From: Pseudomaricurvus alkylphenolicus
GTDB lineage: Bacteria > Pseudomonadota > Gammaproteobacteria > Pseudomonadales > Cellvibrionaceae
Assembly: GCF_011683955.1 (NCBI RefSeq)
Contig: NZ_JAAQPI010000001.1
Span: forward strand, 744,001 to 808,000
Direction of reading: 5' to 3'
Length of the DNA: 64,000 nucleotides
The stretch's first letter is position 1. Each line of letters opens with the position of its first letter. Below the pieces are notes generated by a model. The model saw nothing but the letters and a program-made list of their open reading frames with translations. It made no database searches and was not told the DNA's origin. Below are positions 1-8,602 of the stretch, in pieces. Position numbers and translations under genes: made by a program.

Positions 1-15
1 TACGTGCAGACCGCC

Positions 16-2229
16 TCAGAATTTGTACCCCAGCGTCACGCCCACCTGGCGGGGGGCATTATAAGTAACGAATTCCTGGCCACCACAACCGGCACAATCC
101 ATAAAGCCAATACCCCGAAGAACATTGCCTTCCTGAACTTCGTCCGTCAGGTTGGTTGCAAACAACTCGGCAGTGAACTTCTCTTCCTGGCTTGTCCAAT
201 GCAAGCGTAGATTAACGTTGGTATAGTCGTCCGCACGATCCCCTTCGCGATTCAGGAATGCATAGTAAATCTCGTCGGTGTAGGAGCCTTCCAGTCGCAG
301 ACGCAGGCTTCCGCTGTTGAAATCCCAGTTACCCGTAACGCCGAGACTGTAAGTCAGCTCTGGGGATCGCGTGAGTTCATTGCCCGAATAGTCTTCGTCA
401 ATGCCGTCACCATTGACATCGAACACCAGCGTTTCGTACTCGCTGTCCATAAAGCCGGCGCTGGCATCGATGGCCCAAATCTCGCTAAGCAACGCCTGCA
501 GCTCTACCTCTAAACCGTTGACGGTGGCCTCACCGGCATTACCCGCCGCGGGGCCACTGTTCTGGAATACCTGGAATTGCAGGTCGGAATAATCATTGGT
601 ATATGCCGAGACATTCAGCTGTAAACGGTCATCCAAGAGTCTCGATTTGAGTCCCACTTCCAATGTATCGACAAATTCGGGGTCGTATACGGCGTCGCGA
701 CCAGCAGACACGATGGCGACCTGATTGATGCCACCACTCTTATAACCGCGAGCGAGGGAGGCGTATAGCATGGAGTCTTCCGAGAATTTCCAGTCGAAGG
801 ACAGCTTTCCGGTGACTTCCTGCGAGTCCACAGCGACTTCGTCGACGAACTCCGGTCCAAACAGAATATTTTTGTTCGTGCCTTCCTTTTCATCATCGGT
901 ATAACGTAACCCCAAGGTCACAGCGACCTTATCGTTGATATCGTAAGTCCCCTGTGCGAACACGGCCCAGGAAGTCGTTTCGACATCGCCGCCCAGTTTG
1001 ACACCCGCTTCGGTGCCATTCAAACCGGCAATGATGTCAAATCGGCTTTCGTAGAAAGTTGAGTAGCGGGTTCCCTTTTCCTTAAAGTAGTAGAGACCGC
1101 CGATCCAGCGCAGATCCCCTCCGGTATCGGAAATCAACTGGATTTCCTGGGAAAACTGTTCCGCATTTTCCGTCAGTACCAGCTCGCCCAGCGCCTTTTC
1201 AGAACTGTCGGTATCCTGATGAGATTCAAACTCCGATTCGCCGTAGGCAGTGATGGATTTAATGGAGAAATTATCGAAATCCCAATCCAGGGTGCCTGAA
1301 ACCAGAACAAACTCATTGTCCTGAGACTCTCTTAGACCTTTTGCTTCTTTGAAGGGGCGCTGGTCATTAACCAAGGTCTCGCCATCCAGTACAAAATCCA
1401 CGGTGCCGGGAATGGGAGGGCCTGCCAGGGTTTGAGGATAGGCCTCTCGCACCTCGGCCTGAGTGCCGACGCCGCCGTTTTTGACGTAACTGGCAGACAG
1501 CAGAAAACTCGCCGAATCATTGATATCGAACGACACGTGGCTCCGGAGTCCGTAGTTGTCGGCGTCGTTGGCATCGGTTCCGCCTGGCACGGAATTTTCC
1601 GTATAGCCGTCGCGCTCTTCGTTAAAGGCAACCACTCGTGCACTCACGCTTTCGCTGATTGGTAAGTTAACCGCGCCCCTGATCTGACGCAAGTTGTAGT
1701 CGCCCAGCGTCGCCTCTATTTCCCCTTCAAACTCGTCCCCGGGTTTGCGGGTAATCAGATTAATCGAGCCTCCCGTTGCATTACGCCCGTAGAGCGTACC
1801 CTGAGGACCGCGCAACACTTCCACCCGCTCAGTATCAAATGCAGTGAACAAGGAGCCTACCGGGCGGCCTATATAGACGCCGTCGAGATGCATGGCGACG
1901 CCAGGATCACCACCGGCTGTAGTATTTTCCATCCCGATGCCACGAATGGCCACGAAAGCCACCGGACCAAAATTTCCGAACTGCAACGAGGGCACCATAT
2001 AGCTAAGGTCGTTAACACCATCGAAGCCGCTGGTCTCCAGCGCCGATTCATCCAGGGCACTTACGGCAATGGGTATCTCCTGCATGTTTTCGGCACGTTT
2101 TTGTGCGGTTACCACTACCTCCTCAAGAGCCAGTTCTGCACTGACCCCGGCACCATGTAACAGGAAACAGGCAGGAATCGCGGCCAATGTAGTCCTACGA
2201 ATGGACAAACTCAGGCTATCTCTCAGCAT
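16..2229 (-). CDS. TonB-dependent outer-membrane receptor
   Basis: A 737-residue outer-membrane receptor for energised uptake of an unidentified ligand. Residues 1-31 form a signal peptide ending VSA. The mature start carries the TonB-box-like EEVVVTA (about 36-42), followed by a plug domain with the IRGIG and VEVLRGPQGTLYGRNATGG signatures and a beta-barrel ending in LGYKF with a terminal aromatic residue. The ATG follows GAGGAG, so the start is secure. This plug type is abundant in sphingomonads and marine gammaproteobacteria and often takes up hydrophobic or aromatic compounds rather than iron, but the substrate cannot be read from sequence. It is transcribed away from the next receptor across a 454-bp gap. 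The stop codon is complete only 15 bases from the window edge. Confidence 0.93.
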   Translation of the reverse strand: MLRDSLSLSIRRTTLAAIPACFLLHGAGVSAELALEEVVVTAQKRAENMQEIPIAVSALDESALETSGFDGVNDLSYMVPSLQFGNFGPVAFVAIRGIGMENTTAGGDPGVAMHLDGVYIGRPVGSLFTAFDTERVEVLRGPQGTLYGRNATGGSINLITRKPGDEFEGEIEATLGDYNLRQIRGAVNLPISESVSARVVAFNEERDGYTENSVPGGTDANDADNYGLRSHVSFDINDSASFLLSASYVKNGGVGTQAEVREAYPQTLAGPPIPGTVDFVLDGETLVNDQRPFKEAKGLRESQDNEFVLVSGTLDWDFDNFSIKSITAYGESEFESHQDTDSSEKALGELVLTENAEQFSQEIQLISDTGGDLRWIGGLYYFKEKGTRYSTFYESRFDIIAGLNGTEAGVKLGGDVETTSWAVFAQGTYDINDKVAVTLGLRYTDDEKEGTNKNILFGPEFVDEVAVDSQEVTGKLSFDWKFSEDSMLYASLARGYKSGGINQVAIVSAGRDAVYDPEFVDTLEVGLKSRLLDDRLQLNVSAYTNDYSDLQFQVFQNSGPAAGNAGEATVNGLEVELQALLSEIWAIDASAGFMDSEYETLVFDVNGDGIDEDYSGNELTRSPELTYSLGVTGNWDFNSGSLRLRLEGSYTDEIYYAFLNREGDRADDYTNVNLRLHWTSQEEKFTAELFATNLTDEVQEGNVLRGIGFMDCAGCGGQEFVTYNAPRQVGVTLGYKF

Positions 2230-2683
2230 TGCTTTCTCCTCAATAGAGTCGATTTATTATTGTTGGGTATCTCAACGGTTTGTGTTCATTCAAGTTAGTA
2301 GAGAACAAACATTAATTGTAGTGAAGAGGGTGCATTAGCATTATGAGTGAAATTAATAATGCCGGAGGGCCTGAACTATAGAGGCGCGCCACAGAACGAG
2401 GGACAAAAGCGCCTCAGGAGTGCATTAAAATCGGAGATAAGTGCATTTCTTTAACTGCCCTGAGAGATTATGGGACCCGTGCATTCCTCCACTCTTTCTC
2501 AACTCTGTTGTCCGCAAATTGGAAACAATGCGACTCCTTTCCTGGTAATTGTAGCTCCATCGCCCGCCAATTATAGTAAGTGACACCATCAAAAACTGAA
2601 CCCAAAACAAGCACTGGGCAGATGGTTGAGACGAGAGAATCGACTACAACTAATAGAGAAGACGGATAATAAGAGGCTGAAAC
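2230..2683. other. Divergent intergenic region between two receptor genes
   Basis: This 454-bp gap separates two oppositely transcribed receptor genes and must hold both promoters and probably operators. It is A+T-richer than the genes. The GAGGAG ribosome site of the left gene lies at its left end and an AGAGG site of the right gene at its right end. A short reverse-strand open frame (2425-2610) has no ribosome site or recognisable content. I see no RNA gene or convincing terminator. Confidence 0.55.
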
Positions 2684-4954
2684 ATGCGAGCGATGAATAA
2701 AACCCTGTTACAGAAAAGCACCTTATGTTGCGCGATAGCGCTGTGTACTGCTACCACCGATGCGGCAGTACTGGAAGAGGTTGTGGTAACCGCAACCAAA
2801 CGCGCGGAGAGTATCCAGGATGTACCGGTTTCGGTGGCGGCGGTATCGGCAGAGCGTATGGATAAGATGGGCATCAGCGATATGGAAGACTTGTCCATCG
2901 TGATCCCCAACTTCGAGATTAACAGCGCCGCCATTATGCCCAATTTGTATATCCGAGGTTTGGGCGGCGGCTTGGCTCACTCCATTGAACAATCCGTGGG
3001 GCGCTTTGTCGACGATGTCTATATCAGCCGGGCAGCCATCAACTTTCATCCGTTTATGGATGTCGCTGGCGTGGAGGTATTGCGAGGCCCACAGGGAACC
3101 CTGTTTGGGAAAAATACATTGGCCGGCGCCATGGTTATGCGCACAGGGGATCCCACCGATGAGTTTGAAGCGGGCATCGATCTCTCCGTCGGCGATTACA
3201 GCACAACCGGAGGCAACAAAGAGGTATCCGGGTTTGTCTCCGGTCCCCTCTCGGAGAGTGTAAATGCCCGCCTGGCATTTATGTGGAAAGACAAGGACGG
3301 ATTCTACGAAAACACGATGGAAGGGCCTGACGGCGCGGATCGGGAAGATAAAGGCATTCGGGTCAAATTTGACTGGGCGGTGTCGGACAGTACCACCGTT
3401 GGCCTGAAACTGGAGCATATGGAATATGACGAAGACGGCTCCGATACCGCAGAAACGAACGCCTTTGCCGGCGGCGATGCAGGATGGCAAGGTTTAGCTG
3501 CCAACGCCGGTGCCGCCAACCCCGAACTGGTCAGCGCAAATCTGGATTGGGTGATTCACGTTGACTGTAGTGATGCGAACGCTGCACCCGGCCCCCAGGC
3601 TGGCCAGAGTATTGGCGCCTTCTGCCCTTTCCGAGATCAGGAATCCGACAATATTACGCTGGATATCGAGCATGACATCGAGGGAGGGACCATTAAGCTT
3701 ATTTCCGCCTATCAGACCTATGACTATACCCATGGTTTTCACGGCGCCGACATGGGTGCGGTCAATATGTTTCGAGCCATTCGGGCGGAAGAGTTCTCGG
3801 GCTTTAGCCAGGAAATTCGCTTTACCTCCGAGCCAAACGACAACTTCGACTATATTGTTGGCCTTTACTACGAAGACAGTAACATCGAACGGGATCAAAC
3901 CTCACACTTGAACCTGCCCGGTGGTCCTTTCATGACCGAAGAAGAACCCTGGGAGCAAGATACGGAAACCCTCGCGGTGTTCGGTCAGTTTCGCTGGAGC
4001 TTTGCCGACTCCTGGACTGCTATCGTTGGCGGACGTTGGGCAACTGAGGACAAGGAGTTCACGTTTGACCGCTGGTATAACGAATATCAAACCAACAATT
4101 TTTTGTTCAGTGAGGTCGTTGGCAAGAATGAAGACCGAACCGAGAAGAAATTCACCCCTTCCTTTACTTTGCAATGGGATGTGAATGAGGACATCAACCT
4201 GTTTGCAAACCTGTCGCGAGGTCACAAAACCGGCGGTTTCAGTGACCGCGTAGACGAGCAGGAAACGGATATCGAATTTGATGCCGAAGTGGTCGACTCA
4301 TTTGAACTGGGCGCCAAGACCTATTGGCTCGATGGTGCCCTCTCGATGAATCTCACCTACTACTACATGGAGATTGAAGGCCTGCAGCTGTCCACTCAAA
4401 TCGAGGGCACGGTGGCAAACTTTAAGGTGGACAACGCGGCTGATACCACCAGTACCGGCCTGGAGTTCGAACTGAATTGGGCTCTTAATGACAACTGGTT
4501 GGTGGGTGGTAACTACTCCTACACCGACGCCACCTATGATGAATTTGTCGGCGCCGGCGATTGCCCGGGAAAATATGAAAATGCCGAGGGCGTTTGCGAC
4601 CTGGGCGGGTTGCCATTGCAGTATGCACCGGAGAACAAAGGCTCACTGTTTCTGGAATACTCGGCGGATTCGGTTTTGAACGGCTGGAGTTTCAGCGCAA
4701 GAGGCGATATCTCGTTTACAGACGATCAGTACACGGATATCTCTTACTTCGACACCGTTATGCAGGAAGCCTATGAGACGGTTAATGCCAGTGTTCGTTT
4801 AATATCGCCTGATGAAAACTACACAGTCTCACTCATCGGTAAAAATCTGACGGAGGAGGAAATCATGGCCTGGGGCGTGCCATCCGGTCCGAATATTCTG
4901 GCCGCCATGAGTGCCCCCCGCGAGCTGATTTTGAAATTGGCCATGCGTTTCTAA
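2684..4954 (+). CDS. TonB-dependent outer-membrane receptor
   Basis: A 756-residue receptor. A signal peptide of about 27 residues (hydrophobic, two cysteines) precedes the TonB box EEVVVTATKRAES. The plug carries IRGLGGG and VEVLRGPQGTLFGKNTLAG, and the barrel ends in LKLAMRF. The ATG at 2684 lies seven bases after AGAGG; an in-frame ATG at 2693 is a weaker alternative. It starts the plus-strand run that continues into the dehydrogenase, membrane protein, glutathione transferases and aldehyde dehydrogenase, so it plausibly imports that pathway's substrate. A small hairpin without a T-run (GGGCC/GGCCC near 4955-4968) follows the stop, so read-through into the next gene is possible. Confidence 0.93.
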   Translation: MRAMNKTLLQKSTLCCAIALCTATTDAAVLEEVVVTATKRAESIQDVPVSVAAVSAERMDKMGISDMEDLSIVIPNFEINSAAIMPNLYIRGLGGGLAHSIEQSVGRFVDDVYISRAAINFHPFMDVAGVEVLRGPQGTLFGKNTLAGAMVMRTGDPTDEFEAGIDLSVGDYSTTGGNKEVSGFVSGPLSESVNARLAFMWKDKDGFYENTMEGPDGADREDKGIRVKFDWAVSDSTTVGLKLEHMEYDEDGSDTAETNAFAGGDAGWQGLAANAGAANPELVSANLDWVIHVDCSDANAAPGPQAGQSIGAFCPFRDQESDNITLDIEHDIEGGTIKLISAYQTYDYTHGFHGADMGAVNMFRAIRAEEFSGFSQEIRFTSEPNDNFDYIVGLYYEDSNIERDQTSHLNLPGGPFMTEEEPWEQDTETLAVFGQFRWSFADSWTAIVGGRWATEDKEFTFDRWYNEYQTNNFLFSEVVGKNEDRTEKKFTPSFTLQWDVNEDINLFANLSRGHKTGGFSDRVDEQETDIEFDAEVVDSFELGAKTYWLDGALSMNLTYYYMEIEGLQLSTQIEGTVANFKVDNAADTTSTGLEFELNWALNDNWLVGGNYSYTDATYDEFVGAGDCPGKYENAEGVCDLGGLPLQYAPENKGSLFLEYSADSVLNGWSFSARGDISFTDDQYTDISYFDTVMQEAYETVNASVRLISPDENYTVSLIGKNLTEEEIMAWGVPSGPNILAAMSAPRELILKLAMRF

Positions 4955-5012
4955 GGGCCTGAAGGCCCGACAGAAAGCTATTGAAATCGATAACAATAGG
5001 GTTGTAATACGA

Positions 5013-5768
5013 ATGAACAGATTGAATGGAAAAGTCGCCGTGGTAACCGGTGCTGCGCAAGGCATCGGAGCGGCTTACGCAGAGGGTTTGGCTTCTGAAG
5101 GCGCAAAGGTGGTGGTTGCCGATTTGGCAGACACCTCTGCGGTTGTCAACGCGATCAATGAGGCCGGTGGCAGCGCCATTGGCTGCCAAACAGATGTCAC
5201 CGACAATCAGTCTTTGGCCGCCATGCTGGAAGTCACCGAGTCCGCCTTCGGCCCTGTCGAAATCCTGATTAATAACGCTGCCATTTTCGCCAGCCTGACC
5301 CTCAAGCCGTTTACTGAGATCGATGAGGAGGAGTGGGATGCTGTGATGCGGGTGAATGTCCGCGGGCCTTTTCAGTGTGCCAAAACGCTGGTGCCCAGTA
5401 TGCGCAGGAACGGTCGCGGCAAGATCATTAACATTGCCTCGGGCACTTTCCTGAGGGGAGCCCCTATGTTCTGCCACTATGTTTCTTCGAAGGGTGCCAT
5501 TGTCGGCCAGACCCGTGCATTGGCTGCCGAGGTGGGTGCTGACAATATTCATGTCAATTGCATTTTGGTGGGCTTGACGGAAAGCGAGGGGGTAAAGGAG
5601 CACAAGCAGCTGGCCGCCATCAAAGCGCCCACATTGGCAAACCGAGTGCTTAAACGCGCCATGGTGCCGGAGGACCTGCTCGGCACCATGTATTTTCTCG
5701 CCAGTGAGGACAGTGATTTTATCACCGGCCAGTGTGTCAATGTGGATGGCGGTGCGCTTAATTACTAA
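5013..5768 (+). CDS. Short-chain dehydrogenase/reductase (SDR), classical type
   Basis: A 251-residue NAD(P)-dependent oxidoreductase of the classical SDR family. The cofactor motif TGAAQGIG is at 12-19, D37 ends the second strand (favouring NAD), NNA is at 87-89, and the catalytic residues are S143, Y156 and K160 in YVSSK. It probably oxidises an alcohol or reduces a ketone. In lignin beta-ether catabolism an SDR (LigD type) makes the ketone on which glutathione-dependent etherases act, and two glutathione transferases lie downstream here. That comparison is an inference from gene order. The protein could also be a fatty-acid-type ketoreductase. Confidence 0.92.
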   Translation: MNRLNGKVAVVTGAAQGIGAAYAEGLASEGAKVVVADLADTSAVVNAINEAGGSAIGCQTDVTDNQSLAAMLEVTESAFGPVEILINNAAIFASLTLKPFTEIDEEEWDAVMRVNVRGPFQCAKTLVPSMRRNGRGKIINIASGTFLRGAPMFCHYVSSKGAIVGQTRALAAEVGADNIHVNCILVGLTESEGVKEHKQLAAIKAPTLANRVLKRAMVPEDLLGTMYFLASEDSDFITGQCVNVDGGALNY

Positions 5769-5780
5769 TGGCACCAACCT

Positions 5781-5870
5781 TGTAGCAGCCCGCTCCGAGG
5801 GCGACCAACGGTGGCACACGATCGCGGTACCCGGTAAAGCGGGGCAGGCTCTCAGAGCCCGCTGCTACAG
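5781..5870. repeat. REP-like palindrome, copy A
   Basis: A 90-bp imperfect palindrome. The left arm begins TGTAGCAGCCCGCTCCGAGG, and the right arm ends with the near-complement CAGAGCCCGCTGCTACAG. The interior holds CGCGGTACCCGGTAAAGCGG, which recurs in copy D. It lies between the dehydrogenase and the redoxin gene, within a presumed operon, so it may act as a processing or stability hairpin. Related copies are at 8435, 26279 and 35003. Confidence 0.85.
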
Positions 5871-5903
5871 TAATCTGCCAGTCACAATCGAGAAAATACA
5901 AAT

Positions 5904-6422
5904 ATGACTATTCGAAAAACAGGTGAACTCGTACCGGAATTTGGATTCGAGCTTGTTAATGGTGGCCACTGGAACAGCCGCGATATCGTGCCAGGGAGCT
6001 TTACGCTCCTGACGGTATATCGTGGTAAATGGTGCCCACATTGCAAGAATCAACTTACCGAACTTGACCAACTGAATGGAGACTTTGCCGAACGAGGAGT
6101 CGCCACCTTAGCGGTCAGCGCGGACACTCGGGTCAGAGCGGAGTCAACGATTACTGAGTTGGGTTTGGACAGGTTGACCATGGGTTACGAGATACCCATC
6201 GACCGAGCACGAGATCTGGGGTTGTTTATTTCAAGCCAGGTCAAGGATGAAGAGATGCCGCTCTTTTGTGAACCCGGCTCCTTCTTGATCGACGCTGACT
6301 CCAGAGTATTTGCAGCTTGGATCGCCTCGAACGCCTTTGCAAGGACGGCACCCAGGGACATACTCGCTTACGTTGACTTTATCTCGGAAAAGAAGGGAAG
6401 GCCGCCGCGGGGCTCTGCATAA
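5904..6422 (+). CDS. Redoxin/peroxiredoxin-like protein (AhpC/TSA fold)
   Basis: A 172-residue thioredoxin-fold protein with a CPHC motif (C44, C47) in YRGKWCPHC. The two-cysteine motif resembles thioredoxin-type redoxins more than a classical one-cysteine peroxidatic site. It has no signal peptide, so it is cytoplasmic. The segment around SADTRVRAES matches the strand/helix turn of the AhpC/TSA family. Redoxins of this subfamily occur beside catabolic genes and may reduce a peroxide or a thioether product, possibly recycling glutathione conjugates made by the neighbouring transferases, but nothing in the sequence proves this. The ribosome site is weak. A REP-like element lies just upstream. 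Confidence 0.82.
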   Translation: MTIRKTGELVPEFGFELVNGGHWNSRDIVPGSFTLLTVYRGKWCPHCKNQLTELDQLNGDFAERGVATLAVSADTRVRAESTITELGLDRLTMGYEIPIDRARDLGLFISSQVKDEEMPLFCEPGSFLIDADSRVFAAWIASNAFARTAPRDILAYVDFISEKKGRPPRGSA

Positions 6423-6479
6423 AGAAACTTGGTATAAGAAACTTCTGTATAGAAATTCACTGCGACATAAGGAGTGAAG

Positions 6480-7601
6480 ATGAGCAAATCTGTAGGTACT
6501 GAACAATCACTGGGTAATGTGCTCAATACCGGCGTCTTTGGTATAGCGTTAGTGCTGGCAATCTCCGCCGCCTGCATCGCTCCGTTTGGGCATCACGTAT
6601 TTGTCGATTGGGTGGCGACCGCTTTTATGGCGGCTACGCCCGCCCAGGTGATATTGGGGCTGTTGTGGCACAACAACAAACCGGACTTTATCGGAAAGCT
6701 CAGCCAGCCCTATAAGGGCATCGCCCTGACAGCAATCAGCATAGGCATCGGAGCCCTGGTTCTGGGATTGGTAATGTTCCTGGTCGGCGGAGGACATGGA
6801 CCAACGCCTATGGTGATTCAATATTTCATTATGACCATTGTCGTTGTGGTGTGGATGATTCCAGTGTGGCAATGCTGGCCCTTGAACTTGTTGAGCAACA
6901 ACCCGGTAGTTATCGGGTGCCTCACCTTTATCTTCTCTTACCTGCTGGCCTATGTTCTCTGGCGTGTATTCTTTGACTACAGCGTGCTTGGCAGCATGGG
7001 CCACCCTCACTACTACGAGGATATCGATCCGAAGGGCCTGATTGACCTGTGGACGGCTATCATCTTTTTTGTCACCTGCGTGAGTGTGATTATTGTTCAT
7101 ATGTTGCTGGAATTCTGGCCTGTCAATAAACTCGCGGGCAATGCGGTCCAGCCGCTTCGCGGCATCATCGCGACACTGTATGTGCTGGTTGTTGCCACCA
7201 TCATCCGCACACTCTTTATCGATGGCCTGGGCATGCAACCCGTGGATTATATGATACGTGTGCCTGTGTGTATGATCTTCGGCACCTTCCTGGTCAACAA
7301 CATGATGCAGTTCTCGCTATTCCCCAGCGCAAAACAACCGGTGAGAGGTCTGCTTCTTATCCTCTCTGCGGCGGTAGTCGCCGTTATCACCTATGAGCTC
7401 TATCGTTGGGCATCGACACTGCACACCGGATCTGAGTTGGGAGCCGGCCCCTCGAACGGATTTGCTCAAGAGCTCTGGATCGCCTCTGCCATGTTGGGTG
7501 TTACCTTCCCCATTATCTTTGTGGTATCGGGTTTTTTCGGGTTTTGGCCTATCGTACGCAAACCAACCGAAGTAACCGGCGAAACCGAAGCACAGGCCTG
7601 A
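6480..7601 (+). CDS. Polytopic membrane protein with a repeated TM-loop motif, unknown function
   Basis: A 373-residue integral inner-membrane protein with about nine or ten hydrophobic segments. AAGGAG lies five bases before the ATG at 6480; an upstream in-frame GTG at 6474 overlaps that ribosome site and is not used here. I do not recognise the family. A motif recurs after successive helices: a W/F-P element, a short polar loop and Q-P-x-K/R-G at the start of the next helix. Examples are LSQPYKGIAL, CWPLNLLSNN, FWPVNKLAGNAVQPLRGI, FPSAKQPVRGLL and FWPIVRKP. This suggests internal duplication. Its place in a catabolic run suggests a transporter or membrane partner of the glutathione transferases. 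Confidence 0.85.
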   Translation: MSKSVGTEQSLGNVLNTGVFGIALVLAISAACIAPFGHHVFVDWVATAFMAATPAQVILGLLWHNNKPDFIGKLSQPYKGIALTAISIGIGALVLGLVMFLVGGGHGPTPMVIQYFIMTIVVVVWMIPVWQCWPLNLLSNNPVVIGCLTFIFSYLLAYVLWRVFFDYSVLGSMGHPHYYEDIDPKGLIDLWTAIIFFVTCVSVIIVHMLLEFWPVNKLAGNAVQPLRGIIATLYVLVVATIIRTLFIDGLGMQPVDYMIRVPVCMIFGTFLVNNMMQFSLFPSAKQPVRGLLLILSAAVVAVITYELYRWASTLHTGSELGAGPSNGFAQELWIASAMLGVTFPIIFVVSGFFGFWPIVRKPTEVTGETEAQA

Positions 7602-7651
7602 CTCCCTTAATGAAATCAATAGGCTCATTCAATTGAAAGGACGATAACACT

Positions 7652-8407
7652 ATGGGCATAGTAACCCCAACCAACAAAGAAGTAACCGCCTTTAGGGGAT
7701 TACACCTCTACCATGCAGCGCTGTCCAATTGCTCAATGAGAGTGCGCATGGTTCTGGAGGAAAAGAAGCTTCCCTGGGAAAACCATCACCTCGACATCAC
7801 CAAAAAGGAACATATTACTCCGGAGTACTTCGGCATAAACCCCAACGGAGTCGTGCCGACACTGGTCCATGACGGTGTTGTGATTATCGAGTCGGACGAC
7901 ATTATTGATCACATCGATCAATCCTTTCCTGAACCACCTTTGCGCCCGGAGCACCCGGAAGATCTGGAGAAAATGTACTGGTGGATGCACTCTGCCGTTG
8001 AGATTCACGTGAAGGGTGTCAAGACGTTTATCTATTACCACAAGATGCAGGGAAAGATGCGGCAGACTGAGGAACAGAAGCAAGCCTATGAAAAGCTGCA
8101 AACCAATCAGGAGCTAATCAAGTTTCACCAACACAGCAGCGAAGGTTTTACAGAGGAAGAGGCGATCGCTGCAGAAAAAACACTTGACCGATTCTTTGTA
8201 GAAGCCGATTCGATTTTGGAAAACCACCAATGGCTGGTAGGCGATAGGTTTACCCTGGCAGATATCACCTGGGTGCCATTGCACTTTACACTGGCTGGCG
8301 CGGGCTATGATTTTAACCGTTATCCAGCCGTGCAGGCATGGGCTGATCGCATCCGCGAAAGAGAGTGCTTTAAAAAAGGCGTACTCGAATGGTGCCCGAA
8401 ATTCTAA
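7652..8407 (+). CDS. Glutathione S-transferase-like protein
   Basis: A 251-residue protein with an N-terminal thioredoxin-like GST domain and a C-terminal all-helical domain (about 100-245). Seen in the sequence: a candidate catalytic stretch SNCSMR (25-30), the cis-proline element NPNGVVPTL (P69) and the glutathione-binding E80-S81. The helical domain has LVGDRFTLADITWVPL, the GST capping-box region. The C-terminus ends VLEWCPKF, and the next transferase has DWCPEG near its end, marking the two as related. Bacterial LigE/LigF-type beta-etherases and lyases have this architecture, but substrate cannot be assigned. AAGGA lies before the ATG. Confidence 0.88.
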   Translation: MGIVTPTNKEVTAFRGLHLYHAALSNCSMRVRMVLEEKKLPWENHHLDITKKEHITPEYFGINPNGVVPTLVHDGVVIIESDDIIDHIDQSFPEPPLRPEHPEDLEKMYWWMHSAVEIHVKGVKTFIYYHKMQGKMRQTEEQKQAYEKLQTNQELIKFHQHSSEGFTEEEAIAAEKTLDRFFVEADSILENHQWLVGDRFTLADITWVPLHFTLAGAGYDFNRYPAVQAWADRIRERECFKKGVLEWCPKF

Positions 8408-8434
8408 TAATGAACGGCACTATTGCACTATTCC

Positions 8435-8500
8435 CTGTAGCAGCCCGCTCCGAGGGCGACAGTCCGTGGGACACTGTCGCGGTCAGAGCCCGCTGCTACG
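8435..8500. repeat. REP-like palindrome, copy B
   Basis: A 66-bp member of the family at 5781, with the same outer arms (CTGTAGCAGCCCGCTCCGAG and CAGAGCCCGCTGCTAC). Its inner loop forms a perfect 8-bp hairpin, GCGACAGT (8456-8463) with ACTGTCGC (8473-8480). It lies between the two glutathione transferase genes. Confidence 0.85.
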
Positions 8501-8507
8501 GGGCGGG

Positions 8508-8553
8508 TGCCGATGCCGATGCCGGTGCCGATGCCGGTGAAGGTGAAGGTGCC
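8508..8553. repeat. Hexanucleotide tandem repeat
   Basis: Seven full copies plus four bases of a hexamer TGCCGA/TGCCGG/TGAAGG run directly after REP-like copy B. The array sits in the spacer 50 bp before the second transferase gene. It is non-coding as far as I can tell and is a candidate for slippage-driven length variation. Confidence 0.8.
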
Positions 8554-8602
8554 ATTTATCATGATTATCAAATTTCTGTAAGACCTATTAAGGAATAAGA
8601 GA

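Noticed and set aside
2425-2610. Reverse-strand 61-codon frame between the two receptors
   Set aside because: No ribosome site and no domain; the region must hold the divergent promoters.
2723-3490. Reverse-strand open frame of 255 codons opposite the receptor gene at 2684
   Set aside because: It lies wholly opposite a gene with clear signal peptide, TonB box and plug motifs, and its translation has no recognisable domain.
4863-5819. Reverse-strand open frame of 318 codons
   Set aside because: It is opposite the short-chain dehydrogenase gene, whose catalytic residues are all present. No ribosome site or domain was seen on the reverse strand.
8508-8553. Possible CRISPR array
   Set aside because: The unit is only six bases with no spacers, and there are no cas genes.
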